Below, one piece after another: positions 33,428 through 46,667 of a stretch of 64,000 bases of DNA. The notes below the pieces were generated by a model, which was given only the letters and a program-made list of their open reading frames with translations, made no database searches and was not told the origin of the DNA. Source of the DNA: Sambucus nigra. Taxonomy: Eukaryota; Streptophyta; Magnoliopsida; Dipsacales; Adoxaceae. The stretch is taken from positions 45,346,823-45,410,822 of the forward strand of contig OX422218.1 in assembly GCA_949130495.1 (NCBI GenBank), read 5' to 3'. The position numbers and the translations under genes are program-made. The first letter of the stretch is position 1; each line of letters opens with the position of its first letter.

Positions 33428-35056
33428 AGTTTAGGCCTTTTTGGCCTGTTTTGATTTTGGGAGTCCCGTAAACTTGTTCGAGGATAGAGATAACATTCCT
33501 TTGATGATATATTGATAGGTTTGGGACATTTGGGTTATCATGAGGAGTAAATTATATACGAGTGATTTAAATAATGGTTAATATGGGATTGAGACGTGAG
33601 TGTTTACCACGACGTGAGAATAAATTATGGCGCGTGTAATTATGGACCGGAATTATATAAGTTGTATATATATTAAGATTGGTACGAGAATGCGATAAGT
33701 ACTACAATTAAATTACGGGATTACTAAGATGTGTGCTTACTTAGTATTGGTATATGAATTATGTGTATGACATACCTACCATACTTGCTATCACGGGAGG
33801 TTTGCGTTCGCTTAGGGCCCTCTAATCCTTGTGTTTCCCGGATTTAGACTGGTTACCTCGATGAACATAGGTCAGAGAAAGACTTATTGGGATGTTAATA
33901 AGTCCGCTGATCGTGGGAGCGTAGGTATGTGCGTGACCCATGTGATGTGACTGTGTTCGCCTCAATTATTTGTGATGTTGTTATTTGTGAACTATTCCTG
34001 AGAGATTCGGAATATGTGATCCTTATGTACGTGATGTACCGGGATGGATAGCAGAGTATGTGTGCACCGCAGCTTAGTCTCGGGGTGCTTATATTGTATA
34101 TTTATGTTGTGGAAAATATACGCTTAATAAACTGGGAACTTTCATATGGTATTGTGTGTAATTATGAAATCACATAGGGGGCTAATTTTATAACGAGTTG
34201 TATTACCTTTGTATGAGAACCTGAATTTACGTTAAGCACCTATTTAACTGAGATCGTTATAATGTTAATGGAACCGAGTAATAAGGGTAGGACCTATGAC
34301 AGTCTAGCTAGATATGATGTCACTTAGCTAGTGGTTTGTGTCGTTTTAGATGGGTACTTACGTTAGGAGTGCACAGTTAGATGAGAGGTGAGAATATCAT
34401 GTGAGTGCACGTCCTAACATGTATTTTACATTTAATGTTTTAAATGTTTTAAAGCACTTGGAGGTTTTTAAAATATCTCCACATTCGGGCTCTGACCCGT
34501 TTGCTTTCAAATCTATTTTCTTGTAAAACCATTTTAGGTGCCCGGCCACAAGGACACCATGCATAGGATACTCATTCAGGTGAGGAGCTGTAGCTGTTTG
34601 TGGAAGCTACAGGGATTTGCTTGTAGATGCTTCTATCATTTGGATTCCAGATTCATTATCTATCAGTTGTAGGGCATGTTGCCCATTTCTATTAGAGACA
34701 TCTTTCCATTTCAGTTTTTCAGACTTTGTCATGTATTGATTCAGTATTCAGTATTTCGTTACTTATTTCAGTTGTCGGATTTGTAGTGAGGAGTTTTCCT
34801 CCAGACTTTATTTACATTATGTGATGGTTATTCTATTTACTTCATTATGGTGAATGGTGTTATTATTCTTCATTACACTTGTTGCATGTTAATCAAACTT
34901 TAATTAATATTTGGCAACTTACTTTTTAAATACTAGGTGGTTAGTAATAATAAAATGTTTTCGACAGTGATGCTATTAACTGGACCAACTTGGCATTTTG
35001 AATTAATTTAATAAAGGAGTAGCTACCCGGTATTTAATTTGTCGGGGTGTCACAGG

Positions 35057-35068
35057 TGGTATCAGAGC
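35057..35068 (+). promoter_or_regulatory. Primer binding site of D (tRNA-Met type)
   Basis: TGGTATCAGAGC two bases after the 5' LTR. Confidence 0.88.
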
Positions 35069-35237
35069 ATCAGGTTCTAGTGTCCTTTAGGATCTGTACG
35101 GCTATTATGTTTCCGCTAAGTTTCTTTGATATAGAGCCCTATATTTTAGGACTGTTGTACTCTTTTTGTGTATGCTTCGTTCTTCAGCTATTTTAAGTTT
35201 ATAATCAGCGAACTTATAAACTTTGTTCTTATTTCAG

Positions 35238-38200
35238 ATGCCTCCACGACGTGCACGATGAGTTCCCAGGGATGCAACGCCCGAACCCCAGCCCGCTCCA
35301 GTTCAGGGCATGATGAACGCCGCTGAGGTTGGAGCTATAGTAGCCCAAGCGATAAATGCCGCAATTGCCGTAGTCCAGCAGGCACCACCTCAGGCGCCGG
35401 TTGCCGCGCCAGTACAGGTAAATGCATTCTCGTCTGCTTGGGAGCGTGTATGTGACGCTTTTCAGAAAGCGCATCCGCCAGAGTTTGCAGGTAGCTCAGA
35501 TGTGGTAGTCTCGAGCCAATGGAGGAAGGATATACAGAGGCACTTGAGGATGTATGAGTGCACGGACGTTCAGAAGCAGGTGATAGCTACTTTCAAGCTA
35601 GTTGGATCTGCACTGCAGTGGTGGGAGTCTATTACCACCGTAGAGGAGAGGGATACTCTCACTATTCAGGACTTCTGGGTACGGTTTGACCGCAAGTACT
35701 TTCCGTCCGCTGTTCATACGGAAATGAGGAGGAAATTGATGAGTCTGAAGCAGGAGGGTAAGACTATGGCCGAGTATGAGGCCGAGTTCACAAATCTGTT
35801 GAATATCGTTCCGAATGAGATACCAACAGAAAAGAAGAAGATTGAGAAATTCACCGACGGGTTGACATGGAGGATTCGTCAGCATCTGTTAGGGAACCTT
35901 TCGTTGGCCACGTATTCTGATGTGGTTAATGCTGCTTTGTTACACTGCCAGGACCACCGCTTTCATATGGCTGAGGGCAAGAGGTCGGGAGAGTCTAGCC
36001 ATTAGGGCAGGACTGGAGGACATGGTGCCAGTGGGGCACTATCTGTTCAGGGGCAGAGACAGGGTGAGCAGGGTTCCCAACAGGGGGATCAGAAGAGGTT
36101 CCGATCAGGGAACTACAGACAGGGACAGGGAGGTTTCCGTCAGGGCCATCAGGGTCCAAATGGCCATCAGGGCCAACAGGGGCAGAATGGGCAGTAGTTT
36201 CAGCAGGGCCAGCAGGGCCAAGGGAGGAACGGTAACGGCCACCAGGGTCGGGGACCGCAGGGGCAGAGAGGAGGGAACTTCCCAGGGAAGTGTTTTGTTT
36301 GTGGCAAGACTGGCCATAAACGACAGGATTGTCCTGATAGGGGCAGGGCCCCACAGCAGCAGCAGCAGGGTGCTCGCCAGGAGCCACAGAGGCCTATGTT
36401 TCCCGCCGCTCTCCCCGCACCACCACAGATGGCAGCATTGCCACCCATTCCAGCAGTCCCAGTTCAGCAGGGGCAGCTACAGTATGGACGTGTCTACAAC
36501 GTCCACCAGGCAGCAGTTCCACAGGCACCGCCTGCGATTGAGGGTACGTTTCCTATCCATGGCACTATGGGTCGGGTATTATTTGATATGTGGGCTACAC
36601 ATTATTTTATAGCTACACACTTTGTGAAAGCCTTAGGATTGTTAGCTACGGCCGAGAGCACAGTGACGTGTGTCGACTCACCATTGGGGAGTGGGTCACT
36701 TATATTCTTTATATGCCGGGGAGTGGGGGTCGAGATTGGTGGTTTGGTATTACCTGCAGACATGTTGGTATTAGATATGCATGTTCACGATGTGATTATC
36801 GGTATGGATTGGCTCGTAGCATATAGGGCCATGATTGATTGCTTCAGCGGGAGCATTGTTTTTGCCATTCCGGGGCAAGAGATGTTCGTAGTGGCGATGC
36901 CTCGCCCAGAGGGAGGATCGACCGCTCATCTGTATTACATAGAGGAGGATACCTCTAAGGAGGTTGTGATTCCTTTAGATTCGATCCCGGTTGTCAGGGA
37001 GTATTTGGATGTGTTTCAGGAGATACCAGGCCTACCCCCCAGTCGAGAGATAGACTTTGTTATAGACCTATTGGCAGATACGAGGCCTATAGCACGCGCA
37101 CCGTACCGTATGGCTCCGGAAGAGATGCGAGAGCTACGAGATCAGATAGAGCAGCTGTTAGGTCAGGGCTTTATTCGCAGGAGTACCTCACCTTGGGGCG
37201 CTCCAGTTTTGTTTGTGAAGAAGAGGGAGGGTTCACTGAGATTGTGTGTGGACTACCGAGAGTTGAATAAGATCACGATACGGAATAAGTATCCGTTGCC
37301 TCGAATCGATGACTTATTCGACCAGTTAAGGGGAGCTTCTTTCTTCTCAAAGATTGATTTGAGATCGGGATACCATCAGTTACGTATCCGGGAGGACGAT
37401 GTCTCGAAGACTGCGTTCTTGTCGAGATATGGTTCTTACGAGTTTCAGGTTATGCCTTTTGGTTTGACCAACGCTCCAGCAGTGTTTATGGACTTGATGA
37501 ACAGAGTGTTCAGGGATTTCCTAGATCAGTTTGTCATTGTCTTCATCGATGATATTCTGGTCTACTCCCAGATAGAGGAGGAGCACGCCGAGCATTTGAG
37601 GCAAGTTTTGCAGACACTTCGTCAGAACGAGTTGTATGCAAAATATGAGAAATGCGAGTTTTGGCTGAAGGAGGTCCAGTTTTTGGGACATATTATTTCT
37701 GACCGGGGGATATCTGTTGATCCAGGGAAGGTATCCGCGGTGAGGGAGTGGGGACAGCCCACGACACCGACTGAAATTCGTAGTTTCTTGGGCCTAGCAT
37801 GATACTACAGGAGGTTCATTCGGGGATTTTCGAAGATAGCGGGTCCTTTGACGCATCTGACTCGTAAGGGTGTGCTATTCATCTGGAGTGATGCCTGTCA
37901 GTTGGCATTTGATGAGTTAAAGGACAAATTGACCTCAGCACCTGTGTTAGCATTGCCGAGACCAGGAGTTGAGTATTTGGTTTACACCGATGCGTCTTTG
38001 CAAGGGCTTGGAGGTGTATTGCAGCAGGAGAGATAGGCCATAGCTTATGCTTCCCGTAAGCTTAAGCCTCACGAGAGGAATTACCCCACGCATGATTTGG
38101 AGTTGGCAGTAGTGGTATTTGACCTACGGATTTGGAGGCACTATCTTTTGGGGGAGAAGTTCCAACTGTTCACGGACCACAAGTCCCTACAATACCTGTT

Positions 38201-39872
38201 TATGCAGAAAGAGTTGAATATGCGGCAGCGTAGGTTGCTTGAGTTTGTGAAAGACTACCAGTTCGATATCCAGTATCACCCAGGCAAGGCTAACGTGGTA
38301 GCAGACGCGTTGAGCCGTAGGCCAGCAGATGAGGTGGCAGAGGTGTGGAAGGCAAAGTGGAAGGAGTTGGGACACCAGGATGCAGTGGCCCGATCTTTTA
38401 TGTCTGTGATGACCGTTACACCGCGGATTGTCACGAAGGTAGTACGGGCACAGGCTAATGACTCGTTCTGTCAGGAGCAGATAGTTCGATTACTAGCAGA
38501 GGGAGCCGAGTCCTATACCGTTAGCTCAGACGGGGGATTACGCTTCAATGGGAGATTAGTGGTTCCGGAAGGGGAGGAATTATGACACGAGGTGATGGCA
38601 GAGTCACACGGCTCACGGTTCGCGGTACATCCCGGAGGGGACAAAATGTACCAAGACATGAGACGCCAGTATTGGTGGAGCGGTATGAAGAGAGATATCG
38701 CTGAGTTTGTTTCGAAATGCGCCACTTGCTAGCTAGTAAAAGTGGATCATCAGAGACCGGCAGGACTGCTACAGCCGTTGGAGGTCCCGGTGTGGATGTG
38801 GGAGAGCATATCCATGGACTTTATCACGGGGTTACCTACGTCGCAGAGGGGTCACGACTCCGTTTGGGTAATTGTGGACAGGTTGTCCAAAGTCGCTCAC
38901 TTTTTACCCGTAAGGACTGACTACGCTACGGGACAGTATGCCCAGCTCTTCATTTCAGAGATTGTGAGACTTCACGGTGTGCCCCTAAATATCGTGTCTG
39001 ACAGAGACAATATATTTCTTTCGCGGTTTTGGGAGAGTTTCCAGGAGGCCATGGTCACGGAATTGCGATTGAGTACGGCTTATCATCCGCAGACCGATGG
39101 GCAGACAGAGCGCACAAATCAGATGTTGGAGGACATGCTACGCATGTGCATTATTGACTTTGGAGGTGGATGGGAGCAATACCTTCCACTGGTAGAGTTT
39201 GCTTACAACAACTCCTATCAGTTCACTATTGGCATGGCTCCGTTTGAAGCATTGTACGGTAGGCCTTGTCGTTCCCCAGCATGTTGGTTAGAGGTGGGGG
39301 ACAACAAACTACTTGGGACGGAAGTGATTCAGGATACTTCGGCAAGGATTGAGTTGATTCGGAGTCCCATTCGGGTAGCTCAAGACAGGCAGAAGAGTTA
39401 TGCTGATGCGAAGAGATTTTTCAGGGAGTTCCAAGTGGGGGACCAGGTTTTGCTCAGAGTATCTCCTATGAAGGGGATTATGCGATTCGGGAAGAAGGGG
39501 AAGTTGGCACCAAGGTATGTGGGGCCGTTTCCTATTATTGAACGGATCGGACCGGTTGCGTATAGACTTGGATTACCGGAGCATTTGCATCGGATTCACG
39601 ATGTGTTCCATATTTCCTCGCTAAGGAAATACCTTAGAGATAATTTGGCTCATTCTCTCATTGTTGTGGAGGACATCGATCTCCAGCCGGATTGCTCCTA
39701 CGAGGAGGGGCCGATTGCTATTTTGGACCGAAGTGAGAGGAAGCTGCGGTCAAAGATGGTTCCATTAGTGCGTGTTCAGTGGCGACATCACAATGTCGAG
39801 GAGTCCACATGGGCGCGCGAGGATGAGATGCGCGAACGTTATCCAGAGTTGTTTTTAGCAGGTACTTTCTAG
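35238..39872 (+). pseudogene. gag-pol of element D, one frame with seven stops
   Basis: 1545 codons from the ATG at 35238 (MPPRRAR) to TAG 39870, with no frameshift. The order is gag (about 35430-35960), a Gln/Gly-rich linker, a CCHC knuckle ([14 protein letters not shown], about 36295-36336), protease whose DTGA triad region reads DMWATHYF (36585), RT with FIDDILVYS (37542), RNase H with intact TDHKSL, integrase HHCC, an intact DD-E core ([13 protein letters not shown]) and a chromodomain-like tail (EESTWAREDEMRERYPELF). Stops: TGA 35259, TAG 36003, TAG 36195, TGA 37800, TAG 38034, TGA 38583, TAG 38730; most fit CAG or CGA codons changed by one transition. It would have encoded everything needed for D replication and is now inactive in cis. 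Confidence 0.94.
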
Positions 39873-39899
39873 TTTCGAATTTCGGGACGAAATTCAGAA

Positions 39900-39914
39900 A
39901 TTAGGGGGGGAGTA
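39900..39914 (+). promoter_or_regulatory. Polypurine tract of D
   Basis: ATTAGGGGGGGAGTA abuts the 3' LTR. Just upstream, TTTCGGGACGAAATTC is shared with B. Confidence 0.85.
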
Positions 39915-42846
39915 TGTAATACCCCGTATTTTTGGCTATATTTATTTTTGGGATTAATTAATTAAATGAGAATTAATTGGAAATTAATCCGGATAAAATA
40001 CTAGCGAGATGTGAGTTGGTATTTGACTATATTGAGTATATACGATGTTATATGAATATTGAATTATGAAGTTTGTCGTGAGATTAATATACGGCAATCT
40101 GGTCATTTTATTGGGACGCGTGTGACAGTCGCGTCGGAATATAATTATTTTATTTATAAAAGTGAATTTAAATTCTATTAACCATATGGTCGTTTTTAGT
40201 GCGCCAATACGTCCGGAAGGGTCGAGATAGTCAGAAAACACTAGCCGGAGGTTTAATTTGGGTCCCGGGGTATTTTTAGGCCATACCGGCAATATAAAGG
40301 GTATTTTGGTAATTTCGTATTTTTAGGAATTAAAAATGACGAAAATTAGAAAAGTAAATCTGATGTGGGTTTGACCCACTAAGCCACTAACCAACCGATG
40401 TTAACCCAATAGGTTACGTAGGTTATTAGAATTAGGTTTCTATTACTTTCCATAAGAAAACCCTAGCCACCATAGCCATTGGAGAAGAAGCTTGGAGAAA
40501 GAGAGAGAGAGGGAATTCTGCAGAAAGAGAGAGGAAATCAACATCAAATTCAGAGACACTCAAGGCAAGTGGTTTATTATCGTTTAATTTCAGAGAATGC
40601 TCTTTCCATGTGTAGGAATTTAATAAAATTGATTTGTTCTTGGTGAAACATGAAAACCCATGTATTTTGGAGTTTAGAACTTGAAATCTTGAGGAGAATT
40701 GCATGTAGAATGGTAGGTAGATGATTATACTGATGATATTAGTTATTGGATGAAATTAAAACGAATTTAATTGGGTTCATTCATGATTTAAAATTTTAGG
40801 GTTTATGTTCTTGTAAAAATTGGGGAAAGTGATGTGATTTAATGATTTAATGATGATTGGGATGAATTAACTCCTCAGAATATGTTAGTATGTGACCTAG
40901 GCACGTTTAGGGATGATTAGAGACCTTAAACAATCGTTGGTTTGATGTGTAGATGAGTTTTGAAGAGAGAAAAATGGTGAAAAATGAAACTAAGGAAATC
41001 TGGGCTCGAAACTGGTCGTTCGTTAGAAGACCTCCCCAGGTCGTTCGAACGAGCTCGTTCGAACGAGCTTCTAACGAGTTGACCAGTCGCTTCTAACGAG
41101 AGGAAATTTCGTTCGATACCTTCGTTCGAACGAGATGTCGTTAGAAGGTGCAGTTCGTTCGAACGAACTGAAATCTCGTTCGAACAGCCTCGTTCGAACG
41201 AGACTTCGAACGAGTTGACAGTTTAGGCCTTTTTGGCCTGTTTTGATTTTGGGAGTCCCGTAAACTTGTTCGAGGATAGAGATAACATTCCTTTGATGAT
41301 ATATTGATAGGTTTGGGACATTTGGGTTATCATGAGGAGTAAATTATATACGAGTGATTTAAATAATGGTTAATATGGGATTGAGACGTGAGTGTTTACC
41401 ACGACGTGAGAATAAATTATGGCCCGTGTAATTATGGACCGGAATTATATAAGTTGTATATATATTAAGATTGGTACGAGAATGCGATAAGTACTACAAT
41501 TAAATTACGGGATTACTAAGATGTGTGCTTACTTAGTATTGGTATATGAATTATGTGTATGACATACCTACCATATTTGCTATCACGGGAGGTTTGCGTT
41601 CTCTTAGGGCCCTCTAATCCTTGTGTTTCCCGGATTTAGACTGGTTACCTCGATGAAAATAGGTCAGATAAAGACTTATTGGGATGTTAATAAGTCCGCT
41701 GATCGTGGGAGCGTAGGTATGTGCGTGACCCGTGTGATGTGACTGTGTTGGCCTCAATTATTTGTGATGTTGTTATCTGTGAACTATTCCTGAGAGATTC
41801 GGAATATGTGATCCTTATGTACGTGATGTACCGGGATGGATAGCAGAGTATGTGTGCACCGCAGCTTAGTCTCGGGGTGCTTATATTGTATATTTATGTT
41901 GTGGAAAATATACGCTTAATAAACTGGGAACTTTCATATGGTATTGTGTGTAATTATGAAATCACATAGGGGGCTAATTTTATAACGAGTTGTATTACCT
42001 TTGTATGAGAACCTGAATTTACGTTAAGCACCTATTTAACTGAGATTGTTATAATGTTAATGGAACCGAGTAATAAGGGTAGGACCTATGACAGTCTAGC
42101 TAGATATGATGTCACTTAGCTAGTGGTTTGTGTCGTTTTAGATGGGTACTTACGTTAGGAGTGCACAGTTAGATGAGAGGTGAGAATATCATGTGAGTGC
42201 ACGTCCTAACATGTATTTTACATTTAATGTTTTAAATGTTTTAAAGCACTTGGAGGTTTTTAAAATATCTCCACATTCGGGCTCTGACCCGTTTGCTTTC
42301 AAATCTATTTTCTTGTAAAACCATTTTAGGTGCCCATCCACAAGGACACCATGCATAGGATACTCATTCAGGTGACGAGTTGTAGCTGTTTGTGGAAGCT
42401 ACGGGGATTTGCTTGTAGACGCTTCTATCATTTGTATTCCAGATTCATTATCTATCAGTTGTAGGGCATGTTGCCCATTTCTATTAGAGACATCTTTCCA
42501 TTTCAGTTTTTCAGACTTTGTCATGTATTGATTCAGTATTCAGTATTTCGTTACTTATTTCAGTTGTCGGATTTGTAGTGAGGAGTTTTCCTCCAGACTT
42601 TATTTACATTATGTGATGGTTATTCTATTTACTTCATTATGGTGAATGGTGTTATTATTCTTCATTACACTTGTTGCATGTTAATCAGACTTTAATTAAT
42701 ATTTGGCAACTTACTTTTTAAATACTAGGTGGTTAGTAATAATAAAATGTTTTCGACAGTGATGTTATTAACTGGACCAACTTGGCATTTTGAATTAATT
42801 TAATAAAGGAGTAGCTACCCGGTATTTAATTAGTCGGGGTGTCACA
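39915..42846 (+). repeat. Element D 3' LTR
   Basis: Nearly identical to 32124-35054, including the palindrome array at 41013-41219. It ends GTCACA, followed by the TAAAC duplication. Confidence 0.95.
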
Positions 42847-42851
42847 TAAAC

Positions 42852-43811
42852 TTCTTCTAATTAACTTTTCATTCTATTCTAACTCCTAGAGAGAGTTTTT
42901 TAGAGCAAATTCTTCCAAGAAAGGTTCATGATTTTGAGTGTCTAATTTTTCAAGAACAAATCATTTAACACTCTTGTTTTCGCCTAAATTTTTTTTATCC
43001 AAGTTAGTATATATATCTATATATCATTGCTTGGAGTGTTTGGCACCGGGTATTACTCTACCGTTGAAGAGTTCGTTTGGGTTTTCTTCTACATCCCACA
43101 AAGAAGAAGAAGTTTGCCTTGATTTACCCACATGGAGAAAGGCTCCTTGTTCGGGTAACGGTGACCATATAAAGTCCGATCGGTGGATTCCGAGACCACG
43201 GTGGAGATTCGTGGTTATTCTCTAGGCGGAGGTGTATACAAGAAGAAGCATCGGGGATCTAGAGGGATCGTGTCGAGTGTTGTAAGTCTTACTGTCTTGT
43301 ATTTGTAAAACCATACTTAGTAGATTTGAGGCTAGGGCCGTCCGAGGTTTTTTTCCGTTGTGGGTTTTTCCTCGTACATCGCGACGTAGTGATTCATTGT
43401 TTAATTTTATCTTTTGCAAATATCACCTAGAACGCAAGCTTAGGTCAAAAGATAAAAATTGGTTTAATCACTACTTAATTTGTTTGGTGCTAATTAAATA
43501 TAGGGTAATGTGTAGTTGATTCAAGTCATTAATTTAATGTGTTAAAATTTGTTTTGGCCTAATTTTATTAAATTGAAAAATATGACTTAGGCAAATTTCT
43601 AGAACTTGGGTTAATTAATTGTGTTTAAGTGAAATCCAAATTGTGTGTGTGTTCCATCATATTTCACTTGGTTTAATTTTAAATTTAAGAAGAAATTAAA
43701 ATTTGTGAATGTATTGTTTAATTTAACCATCTCACGCTTCCGCATATATATAACAAGGAAATTGATTTTAAAGTATAAAGATTTTAAAATCGGGGGCCTC
43801 CCATTCCAACA
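42852..43811 (+). repeat. Element C LTR2, second segment
   Basis: It resumes the C LTR (TTCTTCTAATTAACTTTTC) directly after D's duplication and ends CCATTCCAACA at 43811. With the first segment it makes 1644 bp. Confidence 0.92.
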
Positions 43812-43939
43812 AGTGGTATCAGATTCGGAGCGCTAAGTTATCGCGTCAAAGATCTGTTTTTCGGCTTTTATAATTTTTGTGCTCCTTGTATTTTTAGGTG
43901 GTTCAATTTTTTACTCACTCTCATTTTTTGTATCTCTCG

Positions 43940-44760
43940 ATGGGACGTCTTAATGATAATTTGTCCTTATCTAATGATAATGAAATTTCTGTTATTCGAG
44001 AGGAATTTAATGAGCTTAATAAGTGTAACGACAATTTAAAAGAATTAAATTTGAGATTTGCAAAAAGAATTAAATTTCTTAAAGATGAAAATTCTTGTTT
44101 TAAAGCTAAAATTGAACTTTTGCAAACCTTCCTATCTCAAAAAGATATTTTTCATGAAAATCTCATGGACATAAATTACAATTATACTATTTTAGAAATG
44201 TCCAAGAAAGAGAGTGATAGTCGAGAAAAGACTCTTAGGGACAAGTTTGCACACATAGAGGGGGAGCGTGATAACCTTCTAGGTGTAATTGAAAATTTAA
44301 AGAAGGAGTCCCGTAAAATTGAGGAGTCTAATTTATTACTTGAGTCCGATATTTTAAAAATAAAAAATGATTTACAAGACTCGAGTAGTAGTGATGGTTC
44401 TAGCTCATCTTGTTCAAATACTTCCGTTGCTAAAGCTAAAACCAGTATTTTTTTAGAGGGTTTACTTTATCCAAAGACTTTAGAAAAGGTCACACCTTAG
44501 GTAACATTTCTCGCGTTTTCACATGCTTGCATTGTGGTAGGAAAGGTCACCTTAGGTCATTTTGTTTTGATCTTAAAAGAAGTCCTAGGAAGTCTATGTC
44601 TAGAATTTCATTAGTTTCCAAATCCCATCATTTTAAATATACATTTATATGGGTTTAGAAATCATTTTTAGACGCGCTAGATATTAGATTTGTTGATTCT
44701 CATTTGCTTTCACAAGAAACCTCCCTTGCTAAATTTAAAGGTTGAATGTGTTAGTTTTGT
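43940..44760 (+). pseudogene. Gag-like gene of C, internal region 2 (frameshifted)
   Basis: It is a near-copy of the gene at 28641. The coiled coil is intact to about 44440. A one-base deletion in the T-run near 44450 then shifts the frame and ends it at TAG 44498. The zinc-knuckle bases are still present at about 44526-44570 in another frame. Confidence 0.8.
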
Positions 44761-46226
44761 TTTCACACTCTAGCTTTTTGTGCTTCATATTATATATCCT
44801 TGCTTGGTGTATGCTTGTTTAGTCATTTTCTAGTCATTGCTTTATTCCATATCTCATGCTAGAAATCATGACTTGTTTATGTTTTGTATTTTATTTTTTC
44901 ATTTTCGTTTTCTTTAAATGAAAAATACAAAAAATATTTTTGTTTATCATTTGTGTTTTACCTTTTAGTAATTTAGGCTTAATGAAAAATACAAATGATT
45001 TTTGTGTGTCTTTTCAGTAAATATATTCGTTGTTTGGTTTAAACATTTCAAAAAATCAAAAAGATTTTTTTTTGTGTATTTTAGTGTAACACACTTTATA
45101 TGGCATATACTTGTGTTAGAATCCCATCTTTTCGCTCCCATGTGGCTAGAAATTTTTTTTAAGATTGTCAATCCTTATTATGTTCTTTACCATGCTTACA
45201 TGGAGTCGTTGGATTTTGTGTTGATATAATAGATTCTATTTTTATATGCCTCTTTTCACACATGCACGAGGTCTTTTGAAATTTTAACTTCATATGTATA
45301 TTTGAGCTTTGTGAGGTGTTCTTCTACCAATCTAGTCATCTACATATTTGTGACCTAGGAGGACTAATGAATGTTAAAATCCGTTTCACGTGATATTTGT
45401 GAGATATAAAAATGTTATATATAAATGTGCACGGTGAAGGGCTCCGAAAGGATTTATTATCCTTTGCGAATAGTTAGCCACCGTTTGTTTGGACCTAAAA
45501 GAAATACGTGGTCCAGAGGCCTAAAAGAAAATATGGCATAAAAGGAAAAATAATTTGCCAAGGCCTTATATGTTTAGTTGATTTATTCATTCAAAAGAAT
45601 AATATATATGCTTATTGAGGGAGTTTGGATGATATATCAACGGTTTGCACAATGTCCGTTTATCCTAGTTCTGCTTTCAATGTCATGACTCTATTGGTTT
45701 GTAGAATCATCAAGATGCAAGGCTTGTATGCATTGTGTATGTTTGTTTATTGAGTTCAATCTATATTATCACATGAAGTTATATTCAAATGTGATGAACT
45801 TTTCAATCAATTCAGAACTCTGTGAACATGTTTAAGTGATTGGGTCTAAATTTAATCATTACTAGTTCACACCCCAACACTTCCATTTCCATATGACACA
45901 TTTATGCTATAAGAGTGTGGAAAAACTTATGTTATTTAGTTTTGTGTCATTTGTGTGTTTATATCTATATGTGTGTACTTATGCTTAGCTTATATCTATT
46001 ATGTATACATATATATGATATTTTTTTTATGTCTTTGCCATGTTTAGCTTGTCCATTTATGCTACAATTCATAATTGGTAGCTTGTTTGTTGCCTAGTTT
46101 ATTTGATATCACATGCTTACAATATTACTTGTCATTTTGGTATCATTTGTTTTCGCATCATAGTTGGTATTCATTTGTTGGATTAGTTATGTTTTTTGTT
46201 GCCCATGTGCTATAATGTTCTCATCA
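44761..46226 (+). other. Non-coding part of C internal region 2
   Basis: It aligns throughout to 29460-30923 of internal region 1 with scattered substitutions. No RT, integrase or protease motif is seen in any frame. Confidence 0.7.
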
Positions 46227-46234
46227 CTTTATGC

Positions 46235-46659
46235 CAAGGTTCTAAAAAACGCGGGGCGTGATCGAGGCGTGGAGGCCAAGCCTTAAGCCTTAGAAGCCTA
46301 GGCGGGCCTTGGCGTAAAAAGGCGTGAAAATGCGTTTAGGTCTTTTTAATATATTTTAATATTTTTTAACCATAACAAGTCTATTAAAATACTAAAATTG
46401 TACATATCATAAAAATATGTCTGAATATTTGCAAATAAAAATACTATTTGATTATTTTGGATGAGATAATGGTTCGGTTTGTAAAAAAATCTTTAAAAGG
46501 GGATATCGTTTCACTAAAGCATTGTTGTTTTTAGAGAAAAAGTACGCCTTAAGGGTTTTACCAAGCATAAGGCATCAAAATCTTAAGGCGGGGCGTTTCT
46601 CCCAAGCCTTAAGCCTAGGCGTGCCTAGGCGGAGCCTAGGCGGTTTTTTTAGAACAGTG
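46235..46659. mobile_element. hAT-type MITE (425 bp) in element C
   Basis: Terminal inverted repeats CAAGGTTCTAAAAAACGC and, at the other end inverted, CACTGTTCTAAAAAAACCGC. Flanked by the 8-bp duplication CTTTATGC (46227-46234 and 46660-46667). Internal region 1 of C holds the unfilled site CACTTTATGCACTAATG. The 8-bp duplication and the CA..TG ends point to the hAT superfamily. CCTAGGCG/GGCG subterminal repeats are abundant, and there is no ORF. Confidence 0.9.
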
Positions 46660-46667
46660 CTTTATGC

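Larger units (their letters stand above)
32124..35054 (+). repeat. Element D 5' LTR
   Basis: It contains the block CCAACGCGTCCGGAAGGGTC (about 32413), a donor-like AAG|GCAAGT (32774-32779), a GA-rich probable leader (about 32690-32740), the TTCGAA palindrome array (33222-33427) and CGGGCTCTGACCCG (34486-34499). No ORF with a family match is found. Confidence 0.95.
32124..42846 (+). mobile_element. Element D: Tekay/Del-type chromovirus (Gypsy), youngest insertion
   Basis: 10,723 bp, LTRs of 2931 bp (32124-35054) and 2932 bp (39915-42846), starting TGTAATACCCCGTA and ending GGGGTGTCACA, flanked by TAAAC on both sides (32119-32123 and 42847-42851). One gag-pol frame with no frameshift lies between. 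By eye the LTRs differ at roughly 45 places, about 1.5 percent. D belongs to a different family from B, with shared LTR blocks and similar proteins. Confidence 0.96.
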
